DNA of 64,000 nucleotides from CAVTND01 sp963735955 (GCA_963735955.1 CAVTND010000024.1:26239-90238), one strand, 5' to 3'; positions 26,270 to 35,120 are shown, counted from the first letter of the stretch. The notes: generated by a model from the letters alone, not told the origin. Made by a program: numbers and translations.

Positions 26270-27043
26270 CTAGGGCCAGGCCGCCAGGTACTGGCGCCAG
26301 TGCGCCTGCGGCAAACTGGCCAGCACGGCGCGCACCGCTTGCTCTTCGGACTCCGCCTGTTCGCTGGTCAGGACGCCACGCATCTTGCGAAAGCGCGTGT
26401 ACAGAAGGTAGGTGTTGACGACGTCTGTTTCGCAGTAGTTGCGGATCTCGGCGATGCCTCCGGCACGCCACGCATCCCAGACCCGGCTTCCATCCATGCC
26501 GAGCTTGCCGGCAAAGCCGCACAGCTTGGCGAGATCGTCGAGCGGCGCGCTCGCCCGTGGCTGATACAGCGCGAGCAGGTCCATCAGGTCAGTATGGCGA
26601 GTGTGATAACGGCTGATGTAGTTGTTGAAGCGAAAGTCGCGATCCTCGTCACCCAGATCCCAGTAGCGAGGTGCCTGCACGCCACGCATCAGTCCGCGGT
26701 AGTGCAGTACCGGCAGGTCGAAGCCACCACCGTTCCAGCTGACGAGCTGCGGCGTATGGCGCTCGATGGTGGCGAAAAAGGCCTGGATAAGTCGACCTTC
26801 GTCATCGTCGGGCTGCCCGATCGACCGCACCTTGAAACCCGAATCGTCGCGAAACGTGCAGGCAATCGCCACCACGCGGTGAAGATGCAGGGGCAGAAAG
26901 TCGCTGCCCGTTTTCTCGCGCCGCTCTGCAAATGCGCGCTGTGCGACCGCATCGTCATCCAGCCCGCCCCACTCGGCACGCAGGCGCCGCAGGCCATCGA
27001 CATCGGGAACGGTCTCGATGTCGAAGACAAGGATCGGCGTCAT
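26270..27043 (-). CDS. PolB-like 3'-5' exonuclease (DEDD family)
   Basis: A 257-residue protein of the predicted 3'-5' exonuclease, PolB-like family. The acidic catalytic residues are in 'LVFDIETVPD' (Exo I), 'LVSWNGGGFDLPVLHYR' (Exo II) and 'RNYCETDVVNTYLLYTRF' (Exo III, with Y-x3-D). ATG at 27043 is preferred over a TTG six bases upstream. It sits between nlpD and rlmD, where betaproteobacteria commonly have rpoS. It probably degrades single-stranded DNA or RNA ends, but its substrate is unknown. Confidence 0.87.
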   Translation of the reverse strand: MTPILVFDIETVPDVDGLRRLRAEWGGLDDDAVAQRAFAERREKTGSDFLPLHLHRVVAIACTFRDDSGFKVRSIGQPDDDEGRLIQAFFATIERHTPQLVSWNGGGFDLPVLHYRGLMRGVQAPRYWDLGDEDRDFRFNNYISRYHTRHTDLMDLLALYQPRASAPLDDLAKLCGFAGKLGMDGSRVWDAWRAGGIAEIRNYCETDVVNTYLLYTRFRKMRGVLTSEQAESEEQAVRAVLASLPQAHWRQYLAAWP

Positions 27044-27067
27044 ACGCAAGAGGTCGACTGACCGGTC

Positions 27068-27949
27068 CTAGCGCGGTGGCAAATAGCGCATGGGATCGAC
27101 CGGCTTGCCCTGGCGCCGGATTTCGAAGTGCAGTTTCGGACGATCGGCGTCCGTCTTGCCGATTTCGGCGATGCGCTGGCCGCGCTTGACCGACTGACCC
27201 TGCTTGACCAGGATCTGCCGGTTGTGCGCGTAGGCAGAGATGAAATCGTCGGTGTGCTTGATGATCACGAGATTGCCATAGCCGCGCAGGGCGCTGCCAA
27301 CATAGACGACTTCGCCGTCGGCCGCCGCGCTGACCAGATCGCCTTCATTGCCGGCAATGTCGATGCCCTTGTTGCGCGGTTCCTCGAAGCCTTCAATTAC
27401 CTTGCCGCTCGCCGGCCATTGGAACGACACCGTACTTTCTGCCGGGACAGGTTTGGGATCGACTTTGGTTTCAGGTTTGGTTTCCGGTTTGGCAGCTTGC
27501 GCACCGGGCAAGACTGGCGTGCCGGGCGCGCTCGCCACGGGTGGTGCTCCCGGGCCCGGCAAGGGTCGAACTTCGGTGGCCCCGGATGGCGCAATCGGTG
27601 TGACGACCACCGCCCCCGACTCGGCAGGCGGCGCAATGCGCAGCGCCTGTCCGACTGCAAGCAGGCCTGGATCCGTGATGCCGTTCCAACGCGCGAGATC
27701 ACGAAAGTCAACCCCGAAGGCGTGCGCGATGCTGTAAAGGGTGTCACCGCGCTGCACCGTGTAAACACCATCGCGCGCTTCGCGCCCGCCCGTCGGTGGA
27801 GTTGTCGAGGCAGGAGGAGGCGGGGCACCCGCAACCGGCGCCTTTGCTGACGAAGAGCGATCAACCACCGGGGCCGGCTTCTGTGCACTGCAAGCCACCA
27901 GCACTGCGATCAGGGCCGCCGTTGCACCCGACCTCACGAAACCCTCCAT
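27068..27949 (-). CDS. nlpD: Murein hydrolase activator NlpD
   Basis: A 293-residue lipoprotein that activates amidases at the division septum. The signal peptide ends in a lipobox (AVLVACSAQ). A LysM domain binds peptidoglycan ('YTVQRGDTLYSIAHAFGVDF' to 'GLLAVGQALRI'). After a proline-rich linker comes a LytM/M23 domain ('NKGIDIAGNEGDLVSAAADG' and 'RPKLHFEIRRQGKPVDPMRY'). The first zinc histidine of active M23 enzymes is absent (KGIDIAG), as in other activators. It belongs to the surE-pcm-nlpD operon. The usual downstream rpoS is not present. Confidence 0.93.
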   Translation of the reverse strand: MEGFVRSGATAALIAVLVACSAQKPAPVVDRSSSAKAPVAGAPPPPASTTPPTGGREARDGVYTVQRGDTLYSIAHAFGVDFRDLARWNGITDPGLLAVGQALRIAPPAESGAVVVTPIAPSGATEVRPLPGPGAPPVASAPGTPVLPGAQAAKPETKPETKVDPKPVPAESTVSFQWPASGKVIEGFEEPRNKGIDIAGNEGDLVSAAADGEVVYVGSALRGYGNLVIIKHTDDFISAYAHNRQILVKQGQSVKRGQRIAEIGKTDADRPKLHFEIRRQGKPVDPMRYLPPR

Positions 27950-27959
27950 CCCTGCCCTC

Positions 27960-28637
27960 CTAGGCAACGCCGCCGCGCAGCGGCACAAATCGCACTTCGT
28001 CGCGCGAGCTGCGCGAAATTCGTCCCGCCATGTCCTTGATTGCGACCACAAGTTGCTGCCGTCCGTGGCCGAGCGGCGCGACGATGCGCCCGCCCGGATT
28101 CAACTGCTCGATCCAGGCGTTTGGAATCTCGTCGGCCGCAGCCGCCGCCACGATGGCGTCATAAGGTGCGCCGACGGCCACGCCCTCGACCCCATCGCCG
28201 AACACCAGCCGCAGATTGGGCAAGCGAAGGTCGCGCAGATTTGCGCGCGCTTGGTCGTGCAATGCGCGCAGCCGCTCGACGCTGACCACGGTACCGAAGA
28301 TCTGTGCCAGCACGGCAGCCGCGTACCCGCATCCGGTTCCGATCTCGAGTACGCGAGCTGCGCGTGGATCAGCCATGCCCTCCAGCGCCAGCTCGGCCGT
28401 GCGCGCAACGATATAGGGCTGTGAAATCGTTTGCCCGTGCCCGATCGGCAATGCGCAGTCCTCGTAGGCGCGGCTGGCCAGCGCTTCGTCGACAAAGCGA
28501 TGGCGCGGAACTGCGTGCAGTGCCTCGAGCACGCGCGAGTCGCTTACCCCCAGCTCGCGCACGCGCTCAACCATGCGGCCGCGCACCCGCTCCGAAGCAA
28601 GCCCACCATGCGCCTGCGCGGTGCGTGCCGCGGTCAT
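27960..28637 (-). CDS. pcm: Protein-L-isoaspartate O-methyltransferase
   Basis: A 225-residue SAM-dependent enzyme that repairs isoaspartate in damaged proteins. It has 'HRFVDEALASRAYEDCALPI', 'GQTISQPYIVARTAELA', the SAM motif I 'RVLEIGTGCGYAAAVLA' and 'APYDAIVAAAAADEIPNAWI'. ATG at 28637 overlaps the surE stop (ATGA). nlpD follows after 10 bases. This stationary-phase repair module is conserved in proteobacteria. Confidence 0.96.
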   Translation of the reverse strand: MTAARTAQAHGGLASERVRGRMVERVRELGVSDSRVLEALHAVPRHRFVDEALASRAYEDCALPIGHGQTISQPYIVARTAELALEGMADPRAARVLEIGTGCGYAAAVLAQIFGTVVSVERLRALHDQARANLRDLRLPNLRLVFGDGVEGVAVGAPYDAIVAAAAADEIPNAWIEQLNPGGRIVAPLGHGRQQLVVAIKDMAGRISRSSRDEVRFVPLRGGVA

Positions 28638-29386
28638 TTGAGCGATGACCCCAGCCAGGCGTCGACCGCGCCAAGTTGCTCGAGATGCGTGAGGTCAACC
28701 TGCAGCGGAGTGACCGACACAAACCCCTGGGCTGTTGCATGAAAGTCGGTACCCGGCCCGCCTTCGCGTGCCGCGCCGGCGGCACCAATCCAATAGATGG
28801 CCTCGCCGCGCGGATTGGTTGACCGCACGACCGGCTCCGACGGGTGGCGCTTGCCGAGTCGAGTACCAATGATGCCCCGCAGTTGCTGCCGAGGAAGGTT
28901 CGGCACATTGACGTTGAGCAGGAACGGACCGGCGAGCGGCTGCTCGACATAGCGTGTGACGATCTCGGAGGCCACGCTCGCGGCGGATTCAAGATGGGCA
29001 TGGCCCTTTTCGACCAGCGAGAATGCGATCGACGGAATGCCGAACAGATATCCTTCAGTAGCGGCCGCCACGGTGCCCGAGTACAGGGTGTCATCGCCCA
29101 TGTTCTGGCCGTTGTTGATACCCGAGACGATCAGGTCTGGCCGATGGTCGAGCAGGCCCGTCAAGGCGATATGCACGCAGTCGCTTGGGGTGCCATTGAT
29201 GAAGATGTAACCATTGGCGGCACGATTCACCGTCAGCGGCCGCGATAGCGTCAGCGAATTGCTGGCGCCGCTGCTGTTCTGTTCGGGAGCCACCACCGTG
29301 ATATCGCCCAAGGGACGCATGGCGTCGACGAGGGCGGCCAGGCCGGGCGCGAGGTAACCGTCATCGTTGGAGACCAGGATGCGCAT
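28634..29386 (-). CDS. surE: 5'/3'-nucleotidase SurE
   Basis: A 250-residue metal-dependent survival nucleotidase. The N-terminal 'MRILVSNDDGYLAPGLAALV' contains the metal-binding DD. 'VVAPEQNSSGASNSLTLSRP', 'GTPSDCVHIAL' and 'PDLIVSGINNGQNMGDDTLY' complete the active site. ATG at 29386 is the family start. The gene is translationally coupled to pcm. A strong terminator for tRNA-Pro lies directly upstream, so surE needs its own promoter or readthrough. Confidence 0.97.
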   Translation of the reverse strand: MRILVSNDDGYLAPGLAALVDAMRPLGDITVVAPEQNSSGASNSLTLSRPLTVNRAANGYIFINGTPSDCVHIALTGLLDHRPDLIVSGINNGQNMGDDTLYSGTVAAATEGYLFGIPSIAFSLVEKGHAHLESAASVASEIVTRYVEQPLAGPFLLNVNVPNLPRQQLRGIIGTRLGKRHPSEPVVRSTNPRGEAIYWIGAAGAAREGGPGTDFHATAQGFVSVTPLQVDLTHLEQLGAVDAWLGSSLK

Positions 29387-29402
29387 GTGGAAGCTGCCGG
29401 CC

Positions 29403-29442
29403 CTTAAACAAAGTGGCCGGTGCACGTGAACGTACACCGGCC
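29403..29442 (-). terminator. Rho-independent terminator after tRNA-Pro
   Basis: On the minus strand GGCCGGTG pairs with CACCGGCC, and ACGT with ACGT inside it, interrupted by one mismatch. A T-rich tail (ACTTTGTTTAAG) follows. It lies 20 bases downstream of tRNA-Pro and just upstream of surE. Confidence 0.75.
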
Positions 29443-29462
29443 TCTGAAGCTCTGAAGATTTC

Positions 29463-29541
<79 letters not shown>

Positions 29542-29573
29542 GCCAGGCATTATAGCCACGCTCAGTTACTCTC

Positions 29574-29951
29574 TCACCGGTCCTTGAGCAGTTGTCTGAT
29601 CTGCGCGAGTTCGTCGCGTACCGAATTCAGATCGCTGGGAGCAGCACCGCCATTGCCGGTCTTGGGACTGCGGCTTGGACGTCCGCCGTCCTCCAGCCGA
29701 TTGCGCGCACCACTGATCGTGAAGCCTTGCTCGTAAAGCAGTTCGCGAATGCGACGAATCAAGAGCACTTCGTGATGCTGGTAGTAACGCCGGTTGCCGC
29801 GTCGCTTGACCGGCTTCAGTTGTGTGAACTCCTGTTCCCAGTAACGCAGCACATGTGGCTTCACGCTGCACAGTTCGCTGACCTCACCGATCGTGAAGTA
29901 TCGCTTGGCCGGAATCGGCGGCAGCAACTGCGAAGTGTCGTGGCGCTGCAT
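29574..29951 (-). CDS. MerR-family transcriptional regulator
   Basis: A 125-residue DNA-binding protein with a winged-helix MerR domain at the N-terminus ('RYFTIGEVSELCSVKPHVLR' then 'YWEQEFTQLKPVKRRGNRRY' and 'YQHHEVLLIRRIRELLYEQG'). A short polar linker and a C-terminal dimerisation helix (LNSVRDELAQIRQLLKDR) follow. No metal-binding cysteine cluster is present. This gene follows ihfA in a great many beta- and gammaproteobacteria; its target is not established. Confidence 0.92.
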   Translation of the reverse strand: MQRHDTSQLLPPIPAKRYFTIGEVSELCSVKPHVLRYWEQEFTQLKPVKRRGNRRYYQHHEVLLIRRIRELLYEQGFTISGARNRLEDGGRPSRSPKTGNGGAAPSDLNSVRDELAQIRQLLKDR

Positions 29952-29988
29952 GAGTCAATGAGCGACGACGGGCCGGGCGACTAAATGC

Positions 29989-30366
29989 CTAGAGCGTGCC
30001 CGACGCGCGGGCGACGGCAGCCTTGAGCTTCTGGCTTGCGTGAAACGTCACGACCCGGCGCGCGGTGATGGCGATCTCCTCACCGGTCTTTGGATTGCGG
30101 CCAGGGCGAGTCGGCTTGTCGCGGAGCTGAAAGTTGCCAAATCCGGATAGCTTGACCGACTCACCCCGTTCAAGCGCCTGGCGAATCTCGTCAAAGAAAC
30201 CATCGACCATGTCTTTCGCCTCGCGCTTGTTCAATCCAAGACGATCGAACAGGGTTTCGGCCAGCTCGGCCTTGGTCATGGTGTGGCCCTGATCGCCCGA
30301 ACTAGCAGCGCCGGCCGTCGCGGCTTCAAGAAGGTTCATGCCCGTAGTCATCGAGGTCGTTCTCAC
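29989..30366 (-). CDS. ihfA: Integration host factor subunit alpha
   Basis: A HU-family DNA-bending protein. The core is 'MTKAELAETLFDRLGLNKRE', 'VDGFFDEIRQALERGESVKL', 'GFGNFQLRDKPTRPGRNPKT' (DNA-intercalating arm, with the proline in RPGRNP) and 'VVTFHASQKLKAAV'. The frame is open to 30366, giving 125 residues with a low-complexity N-terminal extension such as Burkholderia IhfA also has. The core start would be ATG at 30279 (96 residues). It lies 9 bases after the pheT stop, the conserved pheST-ihfA arrangement. Confidence 0.95.
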   Translation of the reverse strand: MRTTSMTTGMNLLEAATAGAASSGDQGHTMTKAELAETLFDRLGLNKREAKDMVDGFFDEIRQALERGESVKLSGFGNFQLRDKPTRPGRNPKTGEEIAITARRVVTFHASQKLKAAVARASGTL

Positions 30367-30375
30367 TTCCAGGCT

Positions 30376-32805
30376 CTAGTGCCGCAGACGAGCTCCACAA
30401 CTTTGTTCCAGTTCCGCAACGATGGCCGCCACGGCAGCATCAGCGTCGCTATCGGCAAGCGGCCGGTCAGTATCTTGCAGAACTATTCGGAAGGCAAGGC
30501 TCTTTTCTTTATTTAACAATGCGTTAGCGTTCACTTTGGGAGCAGTTTCGGGCGCATTCCCGGGACGATATACATCGAACAGACGAACCTCGCGGAGGGC
30601 CGCCAACCGCCCGTCAGTTCGCCGTCGACCGTCGATCGCCTTCAAGATTGTCTCGAACGGCACGGACTCGTTGACGATGACCGCGATGTCCCGCTCGACA
30701 GCCTGAGTCTTCGCGACATCGCGCGGTTGCGGAAGGGCCCGTCGCAAGAGGGTCTCCAGCTCGATTTCAAACACGACCGCTGGCTTGTTCCACCCATGCG
30801 ATTGCTGAATCCGGGGGTGTAGTTCGCCTACGAAACCGGTCGTTCGGCCCTCAATCTGAATGCGGGCACTGCGGCCCGGGTGAAGCAACGGATGCTCCGC
30901 AGGCACGAAGCTCATGCCCCTGGCCAGTTGCTCCAGGTCGCCCTTGAGGTCGAAGAAATCGACTCCCCGGCTGGCTTGGCCCCATTGTTCTTCGTCTGAC
31001 GGGCCATAGGCGAGACCGCCTACGACCTGCGGCTGCGAAATTCCGCTTACTTCGAGCGGCCCGTCCGCCACCTCTGGCGCGCGCGAAAACACACGCCCAA
31101 GTTCGAAGATGCGAACCCGCGTGGCCTGGCGATTCAGGTTGTAGCTCAATGTCTGTGCCAGTCCGCAGATCAGGCTGCTGCGCATGACCGCCATCTGACT
31201 GGCAATCGGATTCAGCACGGCAATCGGATTTGGATTGCGTGCCTGGTCGCGTTCCCAGTTGGCGTCCACGAAGGAATACGTCATGACTTCCTGGTAGCCG
31301 AGCGCGGCGAGCGCGCGACGCACATCGTGCGGCGATCGCCGTTCCTCGGTCCGCCGCTTCATGGCTGCCGCAGCAACTGGCGGATGCGCAGGAATGCTGG
31401 AGTAGCCGACCAGGCGCGCCACCTCTTCGATCAGGTCTTCCTCGATTCCGAGGTCAAATCGGTAGGTCGGCGGCGTCACCGTGATCGCATCGGCTGACTG
31501 GGCGACCTGAAAACCCAGTCGTTCAAAGGCATTCGCCATCGCCTCCGCAGTGATCGGAACTCCAATCACCCGACGGCATCGTTCAACCCGCATCCTTATC
31601 GGCAGTCGGGGCGGAAGATCGAGAACCGTATCGTCGATCGGGCCAGCCGCTCCACCGCAGATCTCGAGAATCAGCCGGCTGATGTATTCGATGTGATCGA
31701 CGGTGGTCGCGAAATCGACTCCGCGTTCAAACCTGTGCGCAGCGTCGGTCGTGAAGTTGTAGCGGCGTGAGCGACCCCGGATCGCGTCGGGCCACCAGAA
31801 TGCCGCCTCAACATAGACGTTGCGGGTAGCGAGCGTGACCGCCGTCGCCTCACCACCCATGATGCCGGCCAGCGCTTCGACTCCCGCATCGTCCGCTATG
31901 ACCCCGACCGACTCGTCGACGACCGCGCGCAGGCCGTTAAGCAATACCAACTCTTCGCCGGCGCGGCCCCAGCGAACCTGCAGCCCGCCCCGCACCTTGT
32001 CGAGATCGAAGATATGCGAGGGACGGCCGAGTTCGAGCATCACGTAATTCGAGATGTCGACCAGGGCCGAAATCGGCCGTTGGCCGCTGCGCTCAAGCCT
32101 TTGCCGCATCCAGCCGGGCGTTGGCGCCGCCGCATCGACGCCACGAATCACACGACCCGAAAAGCGGCCGCAAAGATCGCGCGCCTCGACTCGCACCGGC
32201 AGACGATCGGTCAGGGATGGCGGCACGGCTGCCATCGCCGGCGGCGTCAGCATCGCCCCGGTCAATGCCGCCACTTCGCGCGCTACACCGAGCACGCTCA
32301 GGCAGTCGGCACGATTGGGCGTGAGCTGGATCGACCATCTGCGGTCTTCGAGCGCCAATACTTCGCGCATATCAGCGCCGAGCTGAGCCGATGCGTCCAG
32401 GACCAACAGTCCGCCGTGGTCCTCCGACAAGCCAAGTTCTCGCGCCGAGCACAGCATGCCCTGCGACTCGACTCCCCGCACTGTTGCTGCCTTGATGCGC
32501 AGATCGCCCGGCAGCACCGCACCGACCACGGCACACGGAACCTTCATTCCAGGCGCGACATTCGGCGCCCCGCACACGATTGACAGGCGCGCCGTTCCAA
32601 CATCGACATCACAGACCGTCAGCTTGTCGGCATTTGGATGGCGCGTAACGCTTCGCAGCTGCGCCACTACCACGCCGGAAAAGGGGGGCGCGACCGGCTG
32701 ATTTTCCTCGACCTCGAGGCCGGCCATGGTCAACTTTTCGGCCAGATCCGCGCTCGATAGCGGAGGATCTACCAGACTGCGAAGCCATCGCTCTGAAAAC
32801 TGCAT
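30376..32805 (-). CDS. pheT: Phenylalanyl-tRNA synthetase beta subunit
   Basis: An 809-residue subunit of the heterotetrameric enzyme. It begins 'MQFSERWLRSLVDPPLSSAD'. An EMAP-type tRNA-binding fold follows ('VVVAQLRSVTRHPNADKLTV'), then B3/B4 editing ('RFSGRVIRGVDAAAPTPGWM'), B5, the catalytic-like core ('MTYSFVDANWERDQARNPNP') and a C-terminal ferredoxin-like anticodon-binding domain ('KTQAVERDIAVIVNESVPFE'). It starts 11 bases after pheS. The frame is intact. Confidence 0.97.
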   Translation of the reverse strand: MQFSERWLRSLVDPPLSSADLAEKLTMAGLEVEENQPVAPPFSGVVVAQLRSVTRHPNADKLTVCDVDVGTARLSIVCGAPNVAPGMKVPCAVVGAVLPGDLRIKAATVRGVESQGMLCSARELGLSEDHGGLLVLDASAQLGADMREVLALEDRRWSIQLTPNRADCLSVLGVAREVAALTGAMLTPPAMAAVPPSLTDRLPVRVEARDLCGRFSGRVIRGVDAAAPTPGWMRQRLERSGQRPISALVDISNYVMLELGRPSHIFDLDKVRGGLQVRWGRAGEELVLLNGLRAVVDESVGVIADDAGVEALAGIMGGEATAVTLATRNVYVEAAFWWPDAIRGRSRRYNFTTDAAHRFERGVDFATTVDHIEYISRLILEICGGAAGPIDDTVLDLPPRLPIRMRVERCRRVIGVPITAEAMANAFERLGFQVAQSADAITVTPPTYRFDLGIEEDLIEEVARLVGYSSIPAHPPVAAAAMKRRTEERRSPHDVRRALAALGYQEVMTYSFVDANWERDQARNPNPIAVLNPIASQMAVMRSSLICGLAQTLSYNLNRQATRVRIFELGRVFSRAPEVADGPLEVSGISQPQVVGGLAYGPSDEEQWGQASRGVDFFDLKGDLEQLARGMSFVPAEHPLLHPGRSARIQIEGRTTGFVGELHPRIQQSHGWNKPAVVFEIELETLLRRALPQPRDVAKTQAVERDIAVIVNESVPFETILKAIDGRRRTDGRLAALREVRLFDVYRPGNAPETAPKVNANALLNKEKSLAFRIVLQDTDRPLADSDADAAVAAIVAELEQSCGARLRH

Positions 32806-32816
32806 GCAAGGCTCCG

Positions 32817-33836
32817 TCAGTTGAACTGGCGCAGGAAGCGCAGATCGCCATCAAAGAAAACGCGCAGATCGTCGATGCCATAACGCAGCATCGTCAGGCG
32901 CTCGATGCCGGAGCCGAACGCAAATCCCATGTAGAGCTCGGGATCCAGGCCGAAGTTGCGTACCACGGTCGGGTGCACCTGGCCCGCGCCCGAGATCTCA
33001 AGCCACTGTCCGGCCAGCGAACCGCCGGTGAACATCATGTCGATTTCCGCAGATGGTTCGGTAAACGGAAAGTAGGAGGGACGAAAACGGACGGCAAGCG
33101 CATCGGTCTCGAAGAAACTTTGCAGGAAATCCGTGTAGACGCCCTTGAGGTCGGCAAAGCTGACATCTTCGCCGATCCAAAGTCCCTCGACCTGATGGAA
33201 CATTGGCGAATGGGTCGCATCGCTGTCGACCCGGTAGGTGCGTCCCAGGGCGATCACCTTGATCGGTGGACGATGTGTTCGCGCGTAGCGCACCTGCATC
33301 GGGCTGGTATGCGTGCGCAACAGCAACGGCTTGCCCTGTTGATCATTGGCATCGACGTAGAACGTGTCCTGCATCGACCGCGCCGGGTGATTCTCGGGAC
33401 TGTTGAGCGCCGTGAAGTTGTACCAGTCGGTTTCAATTTCAGGGCCGTCTGCTACGTCAAAGCCGATCGATGTGAAGATCTCCTCGATGCGTATCCAGCT
33501 TCGCGTAACTGGATGGATTCCGCCGGCACCACGCGAGCGGCCGGGCAGAGTCACGTCGATGGACTCGGCGGCAAGGCGTTGTTCAATTTGCAGATCGGCG
33601 AGTGCCTGACGACGTTCCGCCAGCAGGCGCTCAATGGCCTCCTTCGCGATGTTGATCTGCGCGCCCTGAGTGCGCCTTTCCTCTGGCGCCAGGCCCGCAA
33701 GCGCCTTGAGACGCAAGGTGATCAGGCCGGCCTTGCCGAGGTAGCGCGCTTTTTCGTTCTCCAGGGCGGCGGCCTGTGTCGCGGCTCCGAATGCAGCGTG
33801 CGCTTCGTCTACCAGTCGTTGCAGATCAGGGGTCAT
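32817..33836 (-). CDS. pheS: Phenylalanyl-tRNA synthetase alpha subunit
   Basis: A 339-residue catalytic subunit, class II. The N-terminal coiled coil ('MTPDLQRLVDEAHAAFGAAT') binds tRNA. 'HPVTRSWIRIEEIFTSIGFD', 'PLLLRTHTSPMQVRYARTHR' (motif 2), 'MFHQVEGLWIGEDVSFADLK' and 'GFAFGSGIERLTMLRYGIDD' (motif 3) follow. It starts at ATG 33836. A strong hairpin lies between it and rplT. Confidence 0.97.
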   Translation of the reverse strand: MTPDLQRLVDEAHAAFGAATQAAALENEKARYLGKAGLITLRLKALAGLAPEERRTQGAQINIAKEAIERLLAERRQALADLQIEQRLAAESIDVTLPGRSRGAGGIHPVTRSWIRIEEIFTSIGFDVADGPEIETDWYNFTALNSPENHPARSMQDTFYVDANDQQGKPLLLRTHTSPMQVRYARTHRPPIKVIALGRTYRVDSDATHSPMFHQVEGLWIGEDVSFADLKGVYTDFLQSFFETDALAVRFRPSYFPFTEPSAEIDMMFTGGSLAGQWLEISGAGQVHPTVVRNFGLDPELYMGFAFGSGIERLTMLRYGIDDLRVFFDGDLRFLRQFN

Positions 33837-33858
33837 ACGCGAGCCATTGGAAATGGAA

Positions 33859-33882
33859 CGGGGCCTGGTTCAAGAGGCCCCG
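33859..33882 (-). terminator. Hairpin between rplT and pheS (possible weak terminator)
   Basis: CGGGGCCT pairs perfectly with AGGCCCCG over an eight-base loop, extendable by two A-T pairs. It lies 42 bases after the rplT stop and 22 bases before pheS. On the minus strand the downstream sequence is TTCCATTTCC, a poor T tract, so it may only attenuate. I found no phenylalanine-rich leader peptide here. Confidence 0.45.
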
Positions 33883-33924
33883 TTTCCCGTCGTGGCGGCC
33901 GCCTCTGCGGCTTGCGTTCAGGGA

Positions 33925-34284
33925 TCAGGCCGCCAGGCTGGCCTTGACCTTGTCGACGATCGCCGCAAAGCCCGGTTTGTCCAGTACTGCCATGTCCGCC
34001 AGGATCTTCCGGTCGATGCCGATCTCCGCCTTGTTGAGCCCGTTCATGAAGGCGCTGTAGCTGATGCCGTGCTCGCGCACGGCGGCATTGATACGTGCAA
34101 TCCACAGTGAACGGAATACACGCTTCTTGGTGCGGCGATCGCGGTAGGCGTACTGGCCCGCCTTCATCACCGCTTCTTTGGCGACCCGGAATACGTTCTT
34201 CCGGCGGCGGGTAAAGCCGGCCGACTGGGCCAGCACTTTCTTGTGACGCGCGCGCGCGGTTACTCCACGTTTGACTCTCGGCAT
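33925..34284 (-). CDS. rplT: 50S ribosomal protein bL20
   Basis: A 119-residue, highly basic assembly protein. It starts 'MPRVKRGVTARARHKKVLAQ' and contains 'RRKNVFRVAKEAVMKAGQYA', 'RRTKKRVFRSLWIARINAAV' and 'YSAFMNGLNKAEIGIDRKIL', all family signatures. In E. coli L20 represses its own operon by binding the rpmI leader. The infC-rpmI-rplT arrangement here allows the same control, but no L20 site was recognised. Confidence 0.98.
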   Translation of the reverse strand: MPRVKRGVTARARHKKVLAQSAGFTRRRKNVFRVAKEAVMKAGQYAYRDRRTKKRVFRSLWIARINAAVREHGISYSAFMNGLNKAEIGIDRKILADMAVLDKPGFAAIVDKVKASLAA

Positions 34285-34295
34285 GGTCGTCTCCC

Positions 34296-34493
34296 TTACG
34301 CGTACGGCATCATGCGGCGGACCGACTTGACGTCTGCCTCATGCAGCGTGACGGCGCCGCGCAGGTGACGCTTCGCCTTGGTGGTCTTCTTGGTGAGGAT
34401 GTGGCGCTTGAACGCCTGCCCACGCTTGATCGAGCCGCTGGCGCGGATCTCGAAGCGCTTCGCAGCGCTCTTCTTGGTCTTCATCTTCGGCAT
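34296..34493 (-). CDS. rpmI: 50S ribosomal protein bL35
   Basis: A 65-residue basic protein: 'MPKMKTKKSAAKRFEIRASG', 'SIKRGQAFKRHILTKKTTKA' and 'KRHLRGAVTLHEADVKSVRR'. ATG at 34493 matches the universal MPKMKT start and is preceded by SD GGAAAGGA. An upstream in-frame codon would add a non-conserved extension. It lies 11 bases before rplT. Confidence 0.98.
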   Translation of the reverse strand: MPKMKTKKSAAKRFEIRASGSIKRGQAFKRHILTKKTTKAKRHLRGAVTLHEADVKSVRRMMPYA

Positions 34494-34598
34494 CTTGGCC
34501 GTCCTTTCCTTCTTGGATGATTGCAGGCGCTCTTGCGAGACTTCGAAGCCTGCTTTCACTTGTTTTCACTATCGCTTCTGCGACAGCACCCTGCTAAA

Positions 34599-35120
34599 TC
34601 ACTTCTTCTTCTTGGGCGCCAGCATCATCACCATCTGGCGGCCCTCCAGTCGCGGCATCGACTCGACTTGGGCGTGCTCGACCAGCTCGTCCCGCACCCG
34701 CTCCAGCAGTTTGATGCCGAATTCCTGGTGCGCCATTTCACGCCCCCGGAAGCGCAGCGTGATCTTTGCCTTGTCGCCCTCGTCAAGAAAGCGGACCAGA
34801 TTGCGCATCTTGGTCTGGTAATCGTTCTCGTCGGTCTGCGGCCTGAATTTCACTTCCTTGATCAGGACCTGTTTCTGCTTGAGCTTGGCTTCGTGCGCCT
34901 TCTTCTGTTCCTGGTACTTGAACTTGCCGTAGTCCATCAAGCGACACACCGGCGGCACCGCGGTAGGAGCGATCTCCACCAGGTCCACGTTGGCTTCTTC
35001 GGCAAGGCGAAACGCCTCGGTCACTTTGACAACTCCGATCGGTTCGCCTTCGGTCCCAACGAGGCGTACTTCGGGAGCATTGATCTCACCGTTGATTCGG
35101 TGCGCACGATCCTGAGCGAT
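34599..35120 (-). CDS. infC: Translation initiation factor IF-3 (ATC start)
   Basis: A 173-residue factor that prevents subunit joining and checks start-codon pairing. The N domain has 'DRAHRINGEINAPEVRLVGT', the linker 'VCRLMDYGKFKYQEQKKAHE', and the C domain 'KEVKFRPQTDENDYQTKMRN' and 'RGREMAHQEFGIKLLERVRD'. The best start is ATC at 35120 (reads AQDRAHRINGE), six bases after GAGAGG. The in-frame GTG two codons upstream sits on top of the SD. Rare start codons in infC are the known basis of IF-3 autoregulation. Confidence 0.93.
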   Translation of the reverse strand: MAQDRAHRINGEINAPEVRLVGTEGEPIGVVKVTEAFRLAEEANVDLVEIAPTAVPPVCRLMDYGKFKYQEQKKAHEAKLKQKQVLIKEVKFRPQTDENDYQTKMRNLVRFLDEGDKAKITLRFRGREMAHQEFGIKLLERVRDELVEHAQVESMPRLEGRQMVMMLAPKKKK

